15,963 bases of DNA from Methanosphaera sp. SHI613 (GCA_003266145.1 MVJJ01000095.1:1-15963), one strand, 5' to 3'. Counted from the stretch's first letter, positions 8,050 through 15,726 are shown. The notes: a model not told the origin generated them from the letters alone. A program made the numbers and translations.

Positions 8050-9177
8050 CTAAATATCCCTATTAAATCTCATTACACCTACTGTAAAGAACAACAAGGT
8101 AAATAGCAAGAGTATTAACAAATCAAATGCCACTAAATTGAAACTTGCTCCCTGTAGCATTACTGCACGTAATGCATCATTAGCATATGTTAAAGGTAAG
8201 AAGTATGCTACTTTTTGAAGTACCCATGGCATTGTCTCTGTTGGGAAGAATACTCCACATATGAACATCATTGGCATTGCAATCGGTAATATCATTTGAA
8301 TATAATCCTCTTGAGTTTTGGCCGTTGCTGAAAACATCATACCAAATCCTACAAAACATAATGTAGACATTAACAATACCAAAAACAACAGTACCGGATT
8401 TCCATTTATCACTACATTGAATAACAATACCGCCACAACTATCAATATTATCGTTTTTATCATTTCACGCACCAGTTGTGAGATAATCTTTCCACCGATA
8501 ACTGTGGATACACTTGTTGGTGTCATGAACAATCTGGCCAATTCACCTCTTTCACGTTCACCTGCTATAGAATCTCCCATAGTCATCATGGCAGACATGG
8601 ACATTGTCATTGCAAGGACTCCTGGAAGTAAAAAGTCCATGTACTTGATATCACCATATATCCTGTTTACCTGTAGTTTAATTGCCTGTGTAGCCTGTGA
8701 TACCGGATTGACATTCGGATTAGCCGAACTCATCTGTTCCATTCCAACTTTTTCAGATAATGATGCGAAGACCTTCTGGGTTGTCGGAACGAGTGTCTGT
8801 GTCGTTAACTGATCCGATGAATCAATATATAAAATAGCACTTCTTGATGAGCTATCCTCAAAGTTACTAGACAATATTATCGCTGCTTTAACTTCCCCCT
8901 TATCTACCTTCTTTTTAGCAGCTTCAACATCATCGGTTATGTCTTTGACATCATATGTCGTATCGGACTTAATAGTGTTTATTGCTTCATCGGTTATATG
9001 TCCAGATGTCTGTTTAACTATTATTACAGGCGTATTTTCAACTGTACCTCCCATACCCCAACCACATAATGCTATCATCACTACCGGAAAGAGTATTAAA
9101 GAGACAAACTGGACTTTATGTCTCCATACGGTTAAGAGATCTTTTTTAATCATCCATTTGAATTTATTGAATTCCAT
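8050..9177 (-). CDS. ABC-2 type transporter permease
   Basis: 375 residues with the ABC-2/DrrB-YhgE layout. A first membrane helix at about 22-41 is followed by a large extracytoplasmic domain (about 45-178). Then come five helices at about 180-202, 240-258, 262-284, 293-314 and 349-369. GERERGELARLFMTP at 206-220 is the conserved coupling-helix motif that contacts the ATPase. Such permeases export drugs, lipids or envelope components; the substrate cannot be read. ATG 9177 shares one base with the TAA of the ATPase gene (TAATG), and AAGGAGAT lies at about 9184-9191. With one permease gene it probably works as a homodimer with two ATPase subunits. Confidence 0.93.
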   Translation of the reverse strand: MEFNKFKWMIKKDLLTVWRHKVQFVSLILFPVVMIALCGWGMGGTVENTPVIIVKQTSGHITDEAINTIKSDTTYDVKDITDDVEAAKKKVDKGEVKAAIILSSNFEDSSSRSAILYIDSSDQLTTQTLVPTTQKVFASLSEKVGMEQMSSANPNVNPVSQATQAIKLQVNRIYGDIKYMDFLLPGVLAMTMSMSAMMTMGDSIAGERERGELARLFMTPTSVSTVIGGKIISQLVREMIKTIILIVVAVLLFNVVINGNPVLLFLVLLMSTLCFVGFGMMFSATAKTQEDYIQMILPIAMPMMFICGVFFPTETMPWVLQKVAYFLPLTYANDALRAVMLQGASFNLVAFDLLILLLFTLLFFTVGVMRFNRDI

Positions 9178-10241
9178 TATTTAATCTCCTTTCTTTTTTT
9201 AGCAGTAATTGCTACAAAAACATCCTCCAATGTTGGATCGTTAGTCTTTATTGAAGCTATATTTCCATCATGTTTCAATATTGCTGATATCACATTATTT
9301 ACAGATGTTTCTGAACGCTTAAGATTGATTTTAAGTCTTCCTTCACCCATTTGTGAAACTTCTTTAACCACGTCAAGATTTTCTAAAGCCGTTATCATAT
9401 CTTCGTTGATGTTGGATACCATCACTGTAATCCATTCATCCTCACTTGTCAATGATGATTTCAATTGATTTATTTCTTCGATATTGTCTTCATTTCCTTC
9501 CTGTTCCAACTCCAGAATCATTTGTCTTATAGTGTTGTTGTTTTCTTCCTTGTTTTTAAGAAGCTGATCCTTAAGTCCTTGTGGCGTATCGTTTGCAACA
9601 ACTTTTCCTGAATCGATGATGTTTATCGTGTCACATATCTTATCGACTTCATACATGTCGTGTGAACAAAGGATTATGGAACGTCCTTCCTGATTCAGTT
9701 CTTCCATTAAATCCCACAATACCCTTTTTGTAGTTGGGTCAAGACCTACTGTCGGTTCATCCAGAAATAGAACATCAGGACTATGTACCAAACTTGCCAC
9801 TACTGATGTTTTCTGCTGCATTCCACCAGATAATTGTTTTACGAATTTGTTTTCGGCATATTTTATGTCAACCAATTCCAACAAGTCATCTATTTTCTTA
9901 TCTTTGATTTTAGGATCCACATTATAAAAGTCGGCACATAATTCCACATTTTCACGTACCGTTAAATCCTTATATAGACTTACCAATTGTGGAACCATAC
10001 CTATATGGTTTCGTACCTCATTTGCCTGTGATGTGACATCAAATCCTGCTACTGATGCACTTCCACTTGTTTTAGGTATTAGACAGGTCAACATTTTTAT
10101 GGTTGTCGTTTTTCCGGCACCATTCGGCCCCAGTATTCCACCGATTGTTTTATCTTCAATAAACAAATCCAAATTATCTACCGCTTTAAAACCATTATCA
10201 TATATTTTTACCAGATTATGAGTTTCTATAGCGTATTTCAT
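9177..10241 (-). CDS. ABC transporter ATP-binding protein (DrrA/CcmA-like)
   Basis: 354 residues with a complete nucleotide-binding domain: Walker A GPNGAGKTT (38-46, K44), Q-loop Q85, signature LSGGMQ (137-142), Walker B VLFLDEP (157-163) and H-loop H194. After the NBD an acidic, helix-prone insertion (about 226-265, rich in E, N and Q) precedes a C-terminal domain ending in the DrrA-type DPTLEDVF motif (335-342). It powers the permease encoded immediately downstream. The start overlaps the padR stop (ATGA), and GAGGGTGATG lies just before ATG 10241. The gene is thus coupled on both sides and co-regulated with padR. Confidence 0.95.
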   Translation of the reverse strand: MKYAIETHNLVKIYDNGFKAVDNLDLFIEDKTIGGILGPNGAGKTTTIKMLTCLIPKTSGSASVAGFDVTSQANEVRNHIGMVPQLVSLYKDLTVRENVELCADFYNVDPKIKDKKIDDLLELVDIKYAENKFVKQLSGGMQQKTSVVASLVHSPDVLFLDEPTVGLDPTTKRVLWDLMEELNQEGRSIILCSHDMYEVDKICDTINIIDSGKVVANDTPQGLKDQLLKNKEENNNTIRQMILELEQEGNEDNIEEINQLKSSLTSEDEWITVMVSNINEDMITALENLDVVKEVSQMGEGRLKINLKRSETSVNNVISAILKHDGNIASIKTNDPTLEDVFVAITAKKRKEIK

Positions 10242-10702
10242 CTAACATCACCCTCTTTTAAAGTAAATGTTTTATCGTTAAACAGCATGTCATCCATGAA
10301 TGATATTACGTAGTCATTGTGTGGTCTTGTTTTAATACAATCCTTTAATGAGTTCAATACCATTATTCCATCTTCTGTAATTTCATAAACTTTTACTTCA
10401 TTTTTTCCATTTAGTTCTGTCGAGCTTTTTATAAGCCCATCTTCTTCTAATGAATGTAATAAGGGATATACTGTACTAGCATGTATTGTTTTTTTATTAG
10501 ATATTGAGGATAGTGATTCATTCAGTTTAGATATTATACCATAACCGTGAATCTTTTTTTTACTTATTATCCATAATAGAAAAATATTCCTAACTCCTTT
10601 TAATAATGCTTTTTCGAAGCTGGATTTATCTTGACAGATCAAATTGGATTTCAAACCTTCATTATCCTCCAAAAAAATCCCCCTATATAACTTGATAGAC
10701 AT
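10238..10702 (-). CDS. PadR-family transcriptional regulator
   Basis: 154 residues as drawn from ATG 10702. The winged-helix domain covers about 30-125: ALLKGVRNIFLLWIISKKK, HGYGIISKL, then ASTVYPLLHSLEEDGLIK (75-92), the classic PadR recognition helix and wing, followed by EVKVYEITEDG. PadR proteins are usually ligand-responsive repressors of a neighbouring multidrug ABC transporter; here the ATPase gene overlaps by 4 nt, so autoregulation of the whole operon is likely. The start is uncertain. The first 16 residues are not typical, and GGAGG at 10666-10670 lies inside this reading frame, 11 bases before an in-frame TTG (10654-10652, residue 17). A TTG start would give a 138-residue protein with a more usual PadR N-terminus. 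Confidence 0.85.
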   Translation of the reverse strand: MSIKLYRGIFLEDNEGLKSNLICQDKSSFEKALLKGVRNIFLLWIISKKKIHGYGIISKLNESLSSISNKKTIHASTVYPLLHSLEEDGLIKSSTELNGKNEVKVYEITEDGIMVLNSLKDCIKTRPHNDYVISFMDDMLFNDKTFTLKEGDVR

Positions 10703-10760
10703 ATATACAAAATAATATATGTATAAAATAATATATATAAAAAATTATATATAAAATTTT
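10684..10760 (-). promoter_or_regulatory. padR operon promoter/operator region with repeated TA tracts
   Basis: Five TA-rich tracts are centred near 10687, 10704, 10718, 10735 and 10749, spaced alternately about 17 and 14 bp. Bases 10701-10730 and 10731-10760 match at 23 of 30 positions, an imperfect tandem repeat. ACATATAT (10699-10706) and ATATATGT (10715-10722) form an interrupted palindrome over the annotated ATG. TATA boxes near 10735 or 10749 on the minus strand would drive the operon. The dyads may be PadR binding sites, although AT-richness makes chance matches common. Confidence 0.45.
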
Positions 10761-10897
10761 TTTTACATATTTACACAAAAAAAACAAAAAGGTTTAAATG
10801 AAAATAAAATCTTAAAAAAAAGTGTTTTTTTTAATTCATTAAAGCACACATTATCTCTTAAAAAACATCTACAAAAAATATTAATCAAATCATTATC

Positions 10898-10932
10898 AAA
10901 TATACATAACATAGCAATAAGTATACTAAGGA
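10898..10932 (+). promoter_or_regulatory. Possible promoter and ribosome binding site of the DUF362 gene
   Basis: AAATATACATA at 10898-10908 is TATA-like, and AAGGA at 10928-10932 lies nine bases before ATG 10942. A box at this position would make the leader very short, so an alternative near 10873-10885 is possible. The 239-nt divergent gap upstream is otherwise A- and T-tract sequence with no gene. Confidence 0.35.
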
Positions 10933-10941
10933 AATGTTATT

Positions 10942-12051
10942 ATGACTAGCAAAGTGTTTTTTGCAAAAATAGACCCTCAAAATAAGGATGATGAGATATT
11001 TAATAAATTAAATGAGTTAATGGACAAATCAGGATTTGTAAATAATCTTGATGAAAATGACATAGTTGCAATTAAGACACATTTTGGTGAACGAGGCAAT
11101 ACTACATACCTTAATCCATCATTTGCCAGGACAATTGTGGATCTTGTGAAAACAAAGAATGCAAAGCCATTTCTTACGGATACTAATACATTATACCATC
11201 ACTATAGAACAAATAGTGTTGATCACTTAGAAACCGCATATCAACATGGATATTCATTTTCAATACTTAATGCACCGGTAATCATAGCAGATGGTATGCA
11301 TGGCAACAATGAAGTTGAAGTTGAGATTAACCAGGAGCTATTTGAAAAAGCTAAAATTGCACGAGACATATATGAAAGTGACGGATTAATTGTTTTAAGT
11401 CATTTCAAAGGCCATTGTATGTGCGGATTTGGTGGAGCGATAAAAAATCTGGCGATGGGCTGTGCATCCCGAAACGGTAAAAAGAACCAGCATAAACTAG
11501 TTGCACCGGTAATTTCAAAAATTAGATGTTTAGCCTGTCGGGTATGTGAAAAAATGTGTCCTGAAGAGGCCATTACAGTAGATTCACATGCAGTTATAGA
11601 TTATGACAAATGTATAGGATGTAACGATTGTATTGAAATTTGTCCTACACATACAATTAAATTGAACAGATTGAATAGTGATGACTTTTCCAAGGCTCTT
11701 GCCGAATATGCCTATGCAAGCATAATTAACAAAAAATTTAATAAGGTAGTTTTTATAAATTTCTTAACAAACATCACACCTGACTGTGATTGCAACGCAT
11801 TTGAACAAGAAAAAATGATTGAAGATATAGGAATCTTACTTAGTTATGACCCTGTTGCAATTGATAAAGCATCTTATGATTTGGTCAACAACCATAAAAG
11901 TGGTTTGAGTTCATTGTTTGATGCGGAGTATGTTACAGGTGAAGACAAATTCAAGGTATTATATCGAAATATCGATTCCACAGTTCAACTTAAAGAGGCA
12001 GAAAAGTTAAGACTTGGAACCACAGATTACGAATTAATAGAAATAATGTGA
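10942..12051 (+). CDS. DUF362 domain protein with two [4Fe-4S] ferredoxin motifs
   Basis: 369 residues. The DUF362 part has AIKTHFGERGNTTYLNP (43-59), the TDTNTLY stretch (79-85), SHFKGHCMCGFGGAIKNLAM (153-172) and, near the C-terminus, YDPVAIDKAS (302-311). A ferredoxin domain is inserted at about 194-240 with two full motifs, C196-C199-C202-C206 and C224-C227-C230-C234, each followed by Pro, enough for two [4Fe-4S] clusters. No signal peptide, so cytosolic. DUF362-ferredoxin proteins are common in methanogens and clostridia but their reaction is not established; a role in electron transfer or cofactor/metalloprotein maturation is inference. CMCGF (159-163) and CDCNAF (282-287) add further cysteines that could bind metal. 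The next gene, a MoxR ATPase, begins 4 nt after the stop, so the two are very probably co-translated. Confidence 0.88.
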   Translation: MTSKVFFAKIDPQNKDDEIFNKLNELMDKSGFVNNLDENDIVAIKTHFGERGNTTYLNPSFARTIVDLVKTKNAKPFLTDTNTLYHHYRTNSVDHLETAYQHGYSFSILNAPVIIADGMHGNNEVEVEINQELFEKAKIARDIYESDGLIVLSHFKGHCMCGFGGAIKNLAMGCASRNGKKNQHKLVAPVISKIRCLACRVCEKMCPEEAITVDSHAVIDYDKCIGCNDCIEICPTHTIKLNRLNSDDFSKALAEYAYASIINKKFNKVVFINFLTNITPDCDCNAFEQEKMIEDIGILLSYDPVAIDKASYDLVNNHKSGLSSLFDAEYVTGEDKFKVLYRNIDSTVQLKEAEKLRLGTTDYELIEIM

Positions 12052-12055
12052 TAAT

Positions 12056-12898
12056 ATGAAAGAAATTGAAGAAATTAATGATAAATTGGAACGACATAAT
12101 TATATTTCAAATGATCAAATTAATACAACACTCTTTTTGGCATTAGCTCTAAAAAAACCTATACTGATTGAAGGTCCACCGGGTACCGGTAAAACAGAAC
12201 TTGCAAAAACAATTGCAGAATGTTTTGATAGGGATTTCTTCAGAATCCAATGTTATGAAGGAATTACCTTTGAGCAGGTTGTTGGAGAATGGAACTATCA
12301 GAAACAGTTACTTTACTTGGAGATGGCAAGAGAGAATAAAGAAGATATGACCATATTTTCAAATGAATTCTTTATCCAAAGACCTCTTTTAACCGCATTT
12401 AGTAATGAAAAGGATTCCGTTTTACTTATCGATGAAATTGATAAGGCAGATGAGGAATTAGAAAGCTTTTTATTACAGGCTTTAGGTGAAAAGGAGATAA
12501 CGGTAAACGATTTAGATACCTTTGAGTTGAAAAATGATTTGATTGTAGTATTAACATCCAATGCACAAAGATCGTTACTTGATGAAACCAAAGACAGATG
12601 TTTATATTTATACATAGATTATCCTGAATATGATAGGGAAATAAACATAATAAATAAGAGGGTTCCTCTTGCTCATCCAAGTGTTGTTAATGAAATTGTT
12701 GAAAAAACTCAGAAAATCAGAAAACTGGATTTGAGTAAAAAACCTTCAATCAGGGCTACTGTTGACTGGGTTGAATCATTGATTGCATTAAATCAGATTC
12801 CTCCTACCAGAGAGGCTCTTGAAAATACTTTGAATGTTATTGCAAAGAATGAGGATGACAAAGAAAAAATTATTAAGGAAGTTTTAAATAGATTATAA
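12056..12898 (+). CDS. MoxR/CoxD-type AAA+ ATPase
   Basis: 280 residues, one AAA+ module of the usual MoxR length. Walker A is EGPPGTGKTE (39-48, K46), Walker B LLIDEID (123-129), sensor-1 LTSNAQR (167-172, N169), an arginine finger candidate R181 in KDRCLYLY, and a sensor-2 region with SIRATVDW (231-238, R233). MoxR ATPases act as chaperones that insert metals or remodel cofactors in partner enzymes, normally with a VWA-domain protein encoded beside them. No VWA gene follows here: the next gene is on the other strand. Pairing with the DUF362-ferredoxin gene (4-nt gap, GTGAT over the upstream stop as Shine-Dalgarno) suggests the Fe-S protein is its client or partner. Close relatives include CoxD of the carbon monoxide dehydrogenase system. 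Confidence 0.9.
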   Translation: MKEIEEINDKLERHNYISNDQINTTLFLALALKKPILIEGPPGTGKTELAKTIAECFDRDFFRIQCYEGITFEQVVGEWNYQKQLLYLEMARENKEDMTIFSNEFFIQRPLLTAFSNEKDSVLLIDEIDKADEELESFLLQALGEKEITVNDLDTFELKNDLIVVLTSNAQRSLLDETKDRCLYLYIDYPEYDREINIINKRVPLAHPSVVNEIVEKTQKIRKLDLSKKPSIRATVDWVESLIALNQIPPTREALENTLNVIAKNEDDKEKIIKEVLNRL

Positions 12899-12913
12899 CT
12901 TCTTTTCAACCAC

Positions 12914-12920
12914 TTTTTTT
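12914..12920 (+). terminator. T-tract terminator after the MoxR gene
   Basis: Seven T residues at 12914-12920 come 15 nt after the stop, in the 81-nt convergent gap with the HAD gene. No hairpin precedes them; this is the usual archaeal style. Confidence 0.5.
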
Positions 12921-12979
12921 AAATTTGATGTGTAAAATAGTAATTATACATTATATAAAAAATAAAACCAGGAATACTG

Positions 12980-13771
12980 CTACTTATACATATCTTTTTT
13001 TACAACGTCCATAACCATATCTATTGAGGAGATTACATAGTCTGCTTCGGATATCAACTTTTTAGGAAGTAACTCTTTTTGTTGTATTGTCAAAATTCCG
13101 GTATCCGCTTTTTTTATGGCGAGAATATCATTTGTATGATTGCCAACCATATACACATAATATCCCTCTTTCTGTAATTTATCAACTACTGCCTCTTTAC
13201 ATGTTACATTGCAAGTACTATAAATATTATTTTTAGCTATGTCCAGAATTGATGCTATCTTATCAAGTGAGTGTTTATTATCACCTGAAGCTATGTATAT
13301 TTCAAAGCCTTCATTTTTTAAGTATTGCATTACATCTGATGTATATTTAAAAAACAATCCGCCGGCAGTATACACATGAGTTATGTCACCGCTTTGAGTA
13401 TCGACTATTAATGCTGCCCCACTGATTATCTTTACATCCTTCGTCAGCAGGACTTCATAAGTATCAAGTATATCTTCTATCTTGATGTTTTCACTTATTA
13501 TATCAAGTAACCGGTCATCAGTAATTTTTATCTGGGAATATGCCACTTCAAATGAGGATTTATTTTCAAGCATGTACCCCTTTATGGACATATCCTTATA
13601 TTCATATAGTTTATTGACTGGTGTTTGAAATACGACTATGATATTTTTATCATTTTTATTGGCTATACCTATAGTATCCGTATTAAAAAATATTTTATTG
13701 TTGGACACATCCTTTATAACGGTTTTACGTTGAAGAATTGTACCTGCATTATCAAAAACTATAGCTTTCAT
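12980..13771 (-). CDS. HAD-superfamily protein related to P-type ATPase catalytic domains, altered motifs
   Basis: 263 residues. The order of elements matches a soluble HAD protein resembling the P-domain of P-type ATPases: motif I VFDNAGTI (D7), a cap-like region at about 20-130, motif II YIASGD (159-164), the motif III lysine region CKEAVVDKL (K192), and motif IV MVGNHTNDILAIKKADTGI (208-226). Canonical motif I DxDGT/DKTGT reads DNAGT, keeping the nucleophile but not a second acid. Motif IV GDGxND reads GNHTND, losing the first Asp but keeping D215. It may be a weak or specialised phosphatase, or a binding protein; the substrate is unknown. It lies 53 nt behind the corrinoid activase on the same strand and may be co-transcribed by read-through, since no clear separate ribosome binding site is seen before ATG 13771. 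Confidence 0.75.
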   Translation of the reverse strand: MKAIVFDNAGTILQRKTVIKDVSNNKIFFNTDTIGIANKNDKNIIVVFQTPVNKLYEYKDMSIKGYMLENKSSFEVAYSQIKITDDRLLDIISENIKIEDILDTYEVLLTKDVKIISGAALIVDTQSGDITHVYTAGGLFFKYTSDVMQYLKNEGFEIYIASGDNKHSLDKIASILDIAKNNIYSTCNVTCKEAVVDKLQKEGYYVYMVGNHTNDILAIKKADTGILTIQQKELLPKKLISEADYVISSIDMVMDVVKKDMYK

Positions 13772-13793
13772 AACAACACTTTATAATTATATT

Positions 13794-13816
13794 AAAAAAA
13801 AATGGTGGAGAAAAAA
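13794..13816 (-). terminator. U-rich signal after the corrinoid activase gene
   Basis: On the minus strand T-runs at 13811-13816 (six) and 13794-13802 (nine) follow the stop at 13825. They may end part of the transcription before the HAD gene. Confidence 0.4.
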
Positions 13817-13824
13817 GTGAAAAG

Positions 13825-15468
13825 TTATAAACTGACTGCGTCTTCCCCTTCAATGTATAACATTTTATCATATGTGAATACCTTGGAAGGACATATTCTT
13901 TCACATCTTAAACATGCACTACCGTTACAGTAATCAGAACGTATGGTTACAACGCCGTCTTCAACTTTTAAAGCATCTTCAGGACATTCGTTTGCACATG
14001 CTTGACAACTGATACATCCTTCGATTTCAGCAGTAAGTTTAGTACCAACTTCTTCAATAATGGATAGACCGTTTTTACCAATATCAGGTATATCACTTTC
14101 ATAGATTCTGTGGATTTCAGGGTCTTCTTCTAATTCAGGCACATTACCATAGCCATAGCTTTCAAGCCATTCATCATATTTCCACATAGGCATGTTCTGT
14201 TCACAAACTGCTAATTCAAGACCGTATATTTTTTCAAATATTTCTGATGTAGCCAGTGTAATATGGTTACCCTGCATACCATCAGCAACTTCCTGTAGTT
14301 CCTGTAATAAATCAGGATTTTCAACAATATCCCTAGCCATTGCTAATGACGTGTTACCAATTTGGTAAATGTCCCATGAACATGCAGGAATCTGACCAAC
14401 GGTTAATGATTTCAATGGATCTACATAGAACCCGGATGCTCCAGCCATGTAAACAGCATCAATATCTTCGATGTCAATACCTGCTTCTACACATAATGTA
14501 AAGTGTGCAGCTCTGAAAGCACCTAATGCTTTACCGATTTCGGTCATATCTTTTTGGGATAAGTAAACTCCATCCTGTAAGTTGAGTTTATCATTAGGTG
14601 TCTTGATGTCCGGTATTGAAATTAAATCTTGTTCTGTACCTAAACTGTATGCTGAGATTACACCAGTACCTGTAATACCTTTAGCTTGGGTTTCGGTAGC
14701 TCTTTCTTCTTTAACTTCACCTGATGAAACATCCATTAAGTCTCCAGATTCTACTTTTAAATCACTGTTAAGAACTTCTATTCTCCAATCATCACCGACA
14801 GATGTTACGTCACATATAGCACCAGGTGATGCTAACATACCACATTCAATAGCCTGTCCTTCCATAGCAGGACCTGCTGCTGCTGAACATGAGTAAATTT
14901 CACCATCTATTACCAATGCGATTTCTGCATTTGTACCGAAGTCTGAAACCAGGTAAATACCTTCTTTATTTACAACATCGGATTTGACTAGCATAGCAAG
15001 TGCATCTGCACCGATTTCGTGTTTGATTGCAGGAGGAATATAAACATCTGCATCAGGGTTGATATCTAAATCCACATCTGCTGGTTTGAGTATTTGTGAA
15101 TTTCTTTTTGGAGGTTCAATGTGTAATCTTTCCATTGCATTTGTACCCCAATATGCCAAATCCCTTATTTCAATATTTTGGAATAATGATAACTGAATAG
15201 GGTTTCCACAAACAGCAAATCTTTTAATTTTGGATTTGTCAACGCCTAATTGATCTACTACCTTATTTACTGCTTCAAGCATTAATTTATGTGCTTGATC
15301 AGCACCCACATTTACTGCAAAATGTAAATGGTCCATTACATTAGCACCAGGAAGCGGATGTCTTAATGTTACTGTTGTTGAAATTGTACTGTTGTCTGCC
15401 ATGTCAATTGCTTGAGCACGAATACCACTCGTTCCAATATCCATTGCTATTGAATACTCTTCTGCCAT
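13825..15468 (-). CDS. Corrinoid protein reductive activase (RamA/MapA-like, ASKHA domain + ferredoxin)
   Basis: 547 residues from ATG 15468. An in-frame GTG at 15477 is rejected as the start because it belongs to the Shine-Dalgarno GTGAT. The N-terminal and central part is an actin/Hsp70-like (DUF4445/RACo-type) ATPase domain: SIAMDIGTSGIRAQAID (6-22, phosphate loop), VSDFGTNAEIALVIDGE (174-190, second phosphate loop), GITGTGVISAY (264-274) and VYMAGASGFYVD (339-350). The C-terminal ferredoxin region has C485-C488-C491-C495 and C514-C519-C522-C526. Such enzymes use ATP to reduce inactive Co(II) corrinoid proteins to Co(I) in methyl transfer from methanol or methylamines. Neighbouring mtaC points to methanol and so to the MapA role. 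The ferredoxin is C-terminal, as in RamA; bacterial RACo has an N-terminal one. The gene has its own TATA box and is separated from mtaC by a terminator. Confidence 0.9.
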   Translation of the reverse strand: MAEEYSIAMDIGTSGIRAQAIDMADNSTISTTVTLRHPLPGANVMDHLHFAVNVGADQAHKLMLEAVNKVVDQLGVDKSKIKRFAVCGNPIQLSLFQNIEIRDLAYWGTNAMERLHIEPPKRNSQILKPADVDLDINPDADVYIPPAIKHEIGADALAMLVKSDVVNKEGIYLVSDFGTNAEIALVIDGEIYSCSAAAGPAMEGQAIECGMLASPGAICDVTSVGDDWRIEVLNSDLKVESGDLMDVSSGEVKEERATETQAKGITGTGVISAYSLGTEQDLISIPDIKTPNDKLNLQDGVYLSQKDMTEIGKALGAFRAAHFTLCVEAGIDIEDIDAVYMAGASGFYVDPLKSLTVGQIPACSWDIYQIGNTSLAMARDIVENPDLLQELQEVADGMQGNHITLATSEIFEKIYGLELAVCEQNMPMWKYDEWLESYGYGNVPELEEDPEIHRIYESDIPDIGKNGLSIIEEVGTKLTAEIEGCISCQACANECPEDALKVEDGVVTIRSDYCNGSACLRCERICPSKVFTYDKMLYIEGEDAVSL

Positions 15469-15474
15469 ATAAAT

Positions 15475-15535
15475 CACTTTTATTAATTATACTCCTATTT
15501 TATGTTAATCAGTAAATAGTTTAAAACATATATAA
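15475..15535 (-). promoter_or_regulatory. Promoter (TATA box) and Shine-Dalgarno of the corrinoid activase
   Basis: On the minus strand TTATATAT at 15528-15535 is a strong TATA box giving an expected start near 15502 and a leader of roughly 35 nt. GTGAT at 15473-15477 lies four bases before ATG 15468. The remaining gap up to about 15635 is A/T-tract sequence without a gene. Confidence 0.55.
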
Positions 15536-15639
15536 CTTTTTTACTCTAATTAAAATATAGTCTTTTTTAGAATATAAATATAATTAAAAATGTTAAAAAA
15601 AGTAGTTAAAATTAATTAAAAATGATAAATAGATATTTG

Positions 15640-15684
15640 AAAAAAAAATTAAAAAAAAGATGGGGATAATCTTTCGGATTATCC
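15640..15684 (-). terminator. Stem-loop plus T-tract terminator of the mtaC transcript
   Basis: On the minus strand an 8-bp perfect stem (15677-15684 with 15664-15671, GGATAATC and its complement) has a 5-nt loop, CGAAA. It is followed five bases later by eight T (15651-15658), AA, and nine T (15640-15648). It begins 42 nt after the mtaC stop. Confidence 0.75.
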
Positions 15685-15726
15685 TCGTAATAAAAATGAA
15701 ATTATATGCAACTTTAAAGTATAAGA

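Noticed and set aside
10812..10834. Perfect inverted repeat of TTA8, GTG and T8AA between padR and the DUF362 gene.
   Set aside because: All stem pairs are A-T in simple A- and T-tracts, which are common in this genome. It may act as a T-tract terminator or nucleosome-excluding tract, but there is no support for a specific role.
12899..12979. Possible small RNA in the MoxR-HAD convergent gap.
   Set aside because: Only 81 nt, AT-rich, with T-tracts fitting two terminators and no stable hairpin.
15475..15477. GTG as the start of the corrinoid activase, adding three residues.
   Set aside because: This GTG is the core of the Shine-Dalgarno GTGAT that serves the ATG at 15468.
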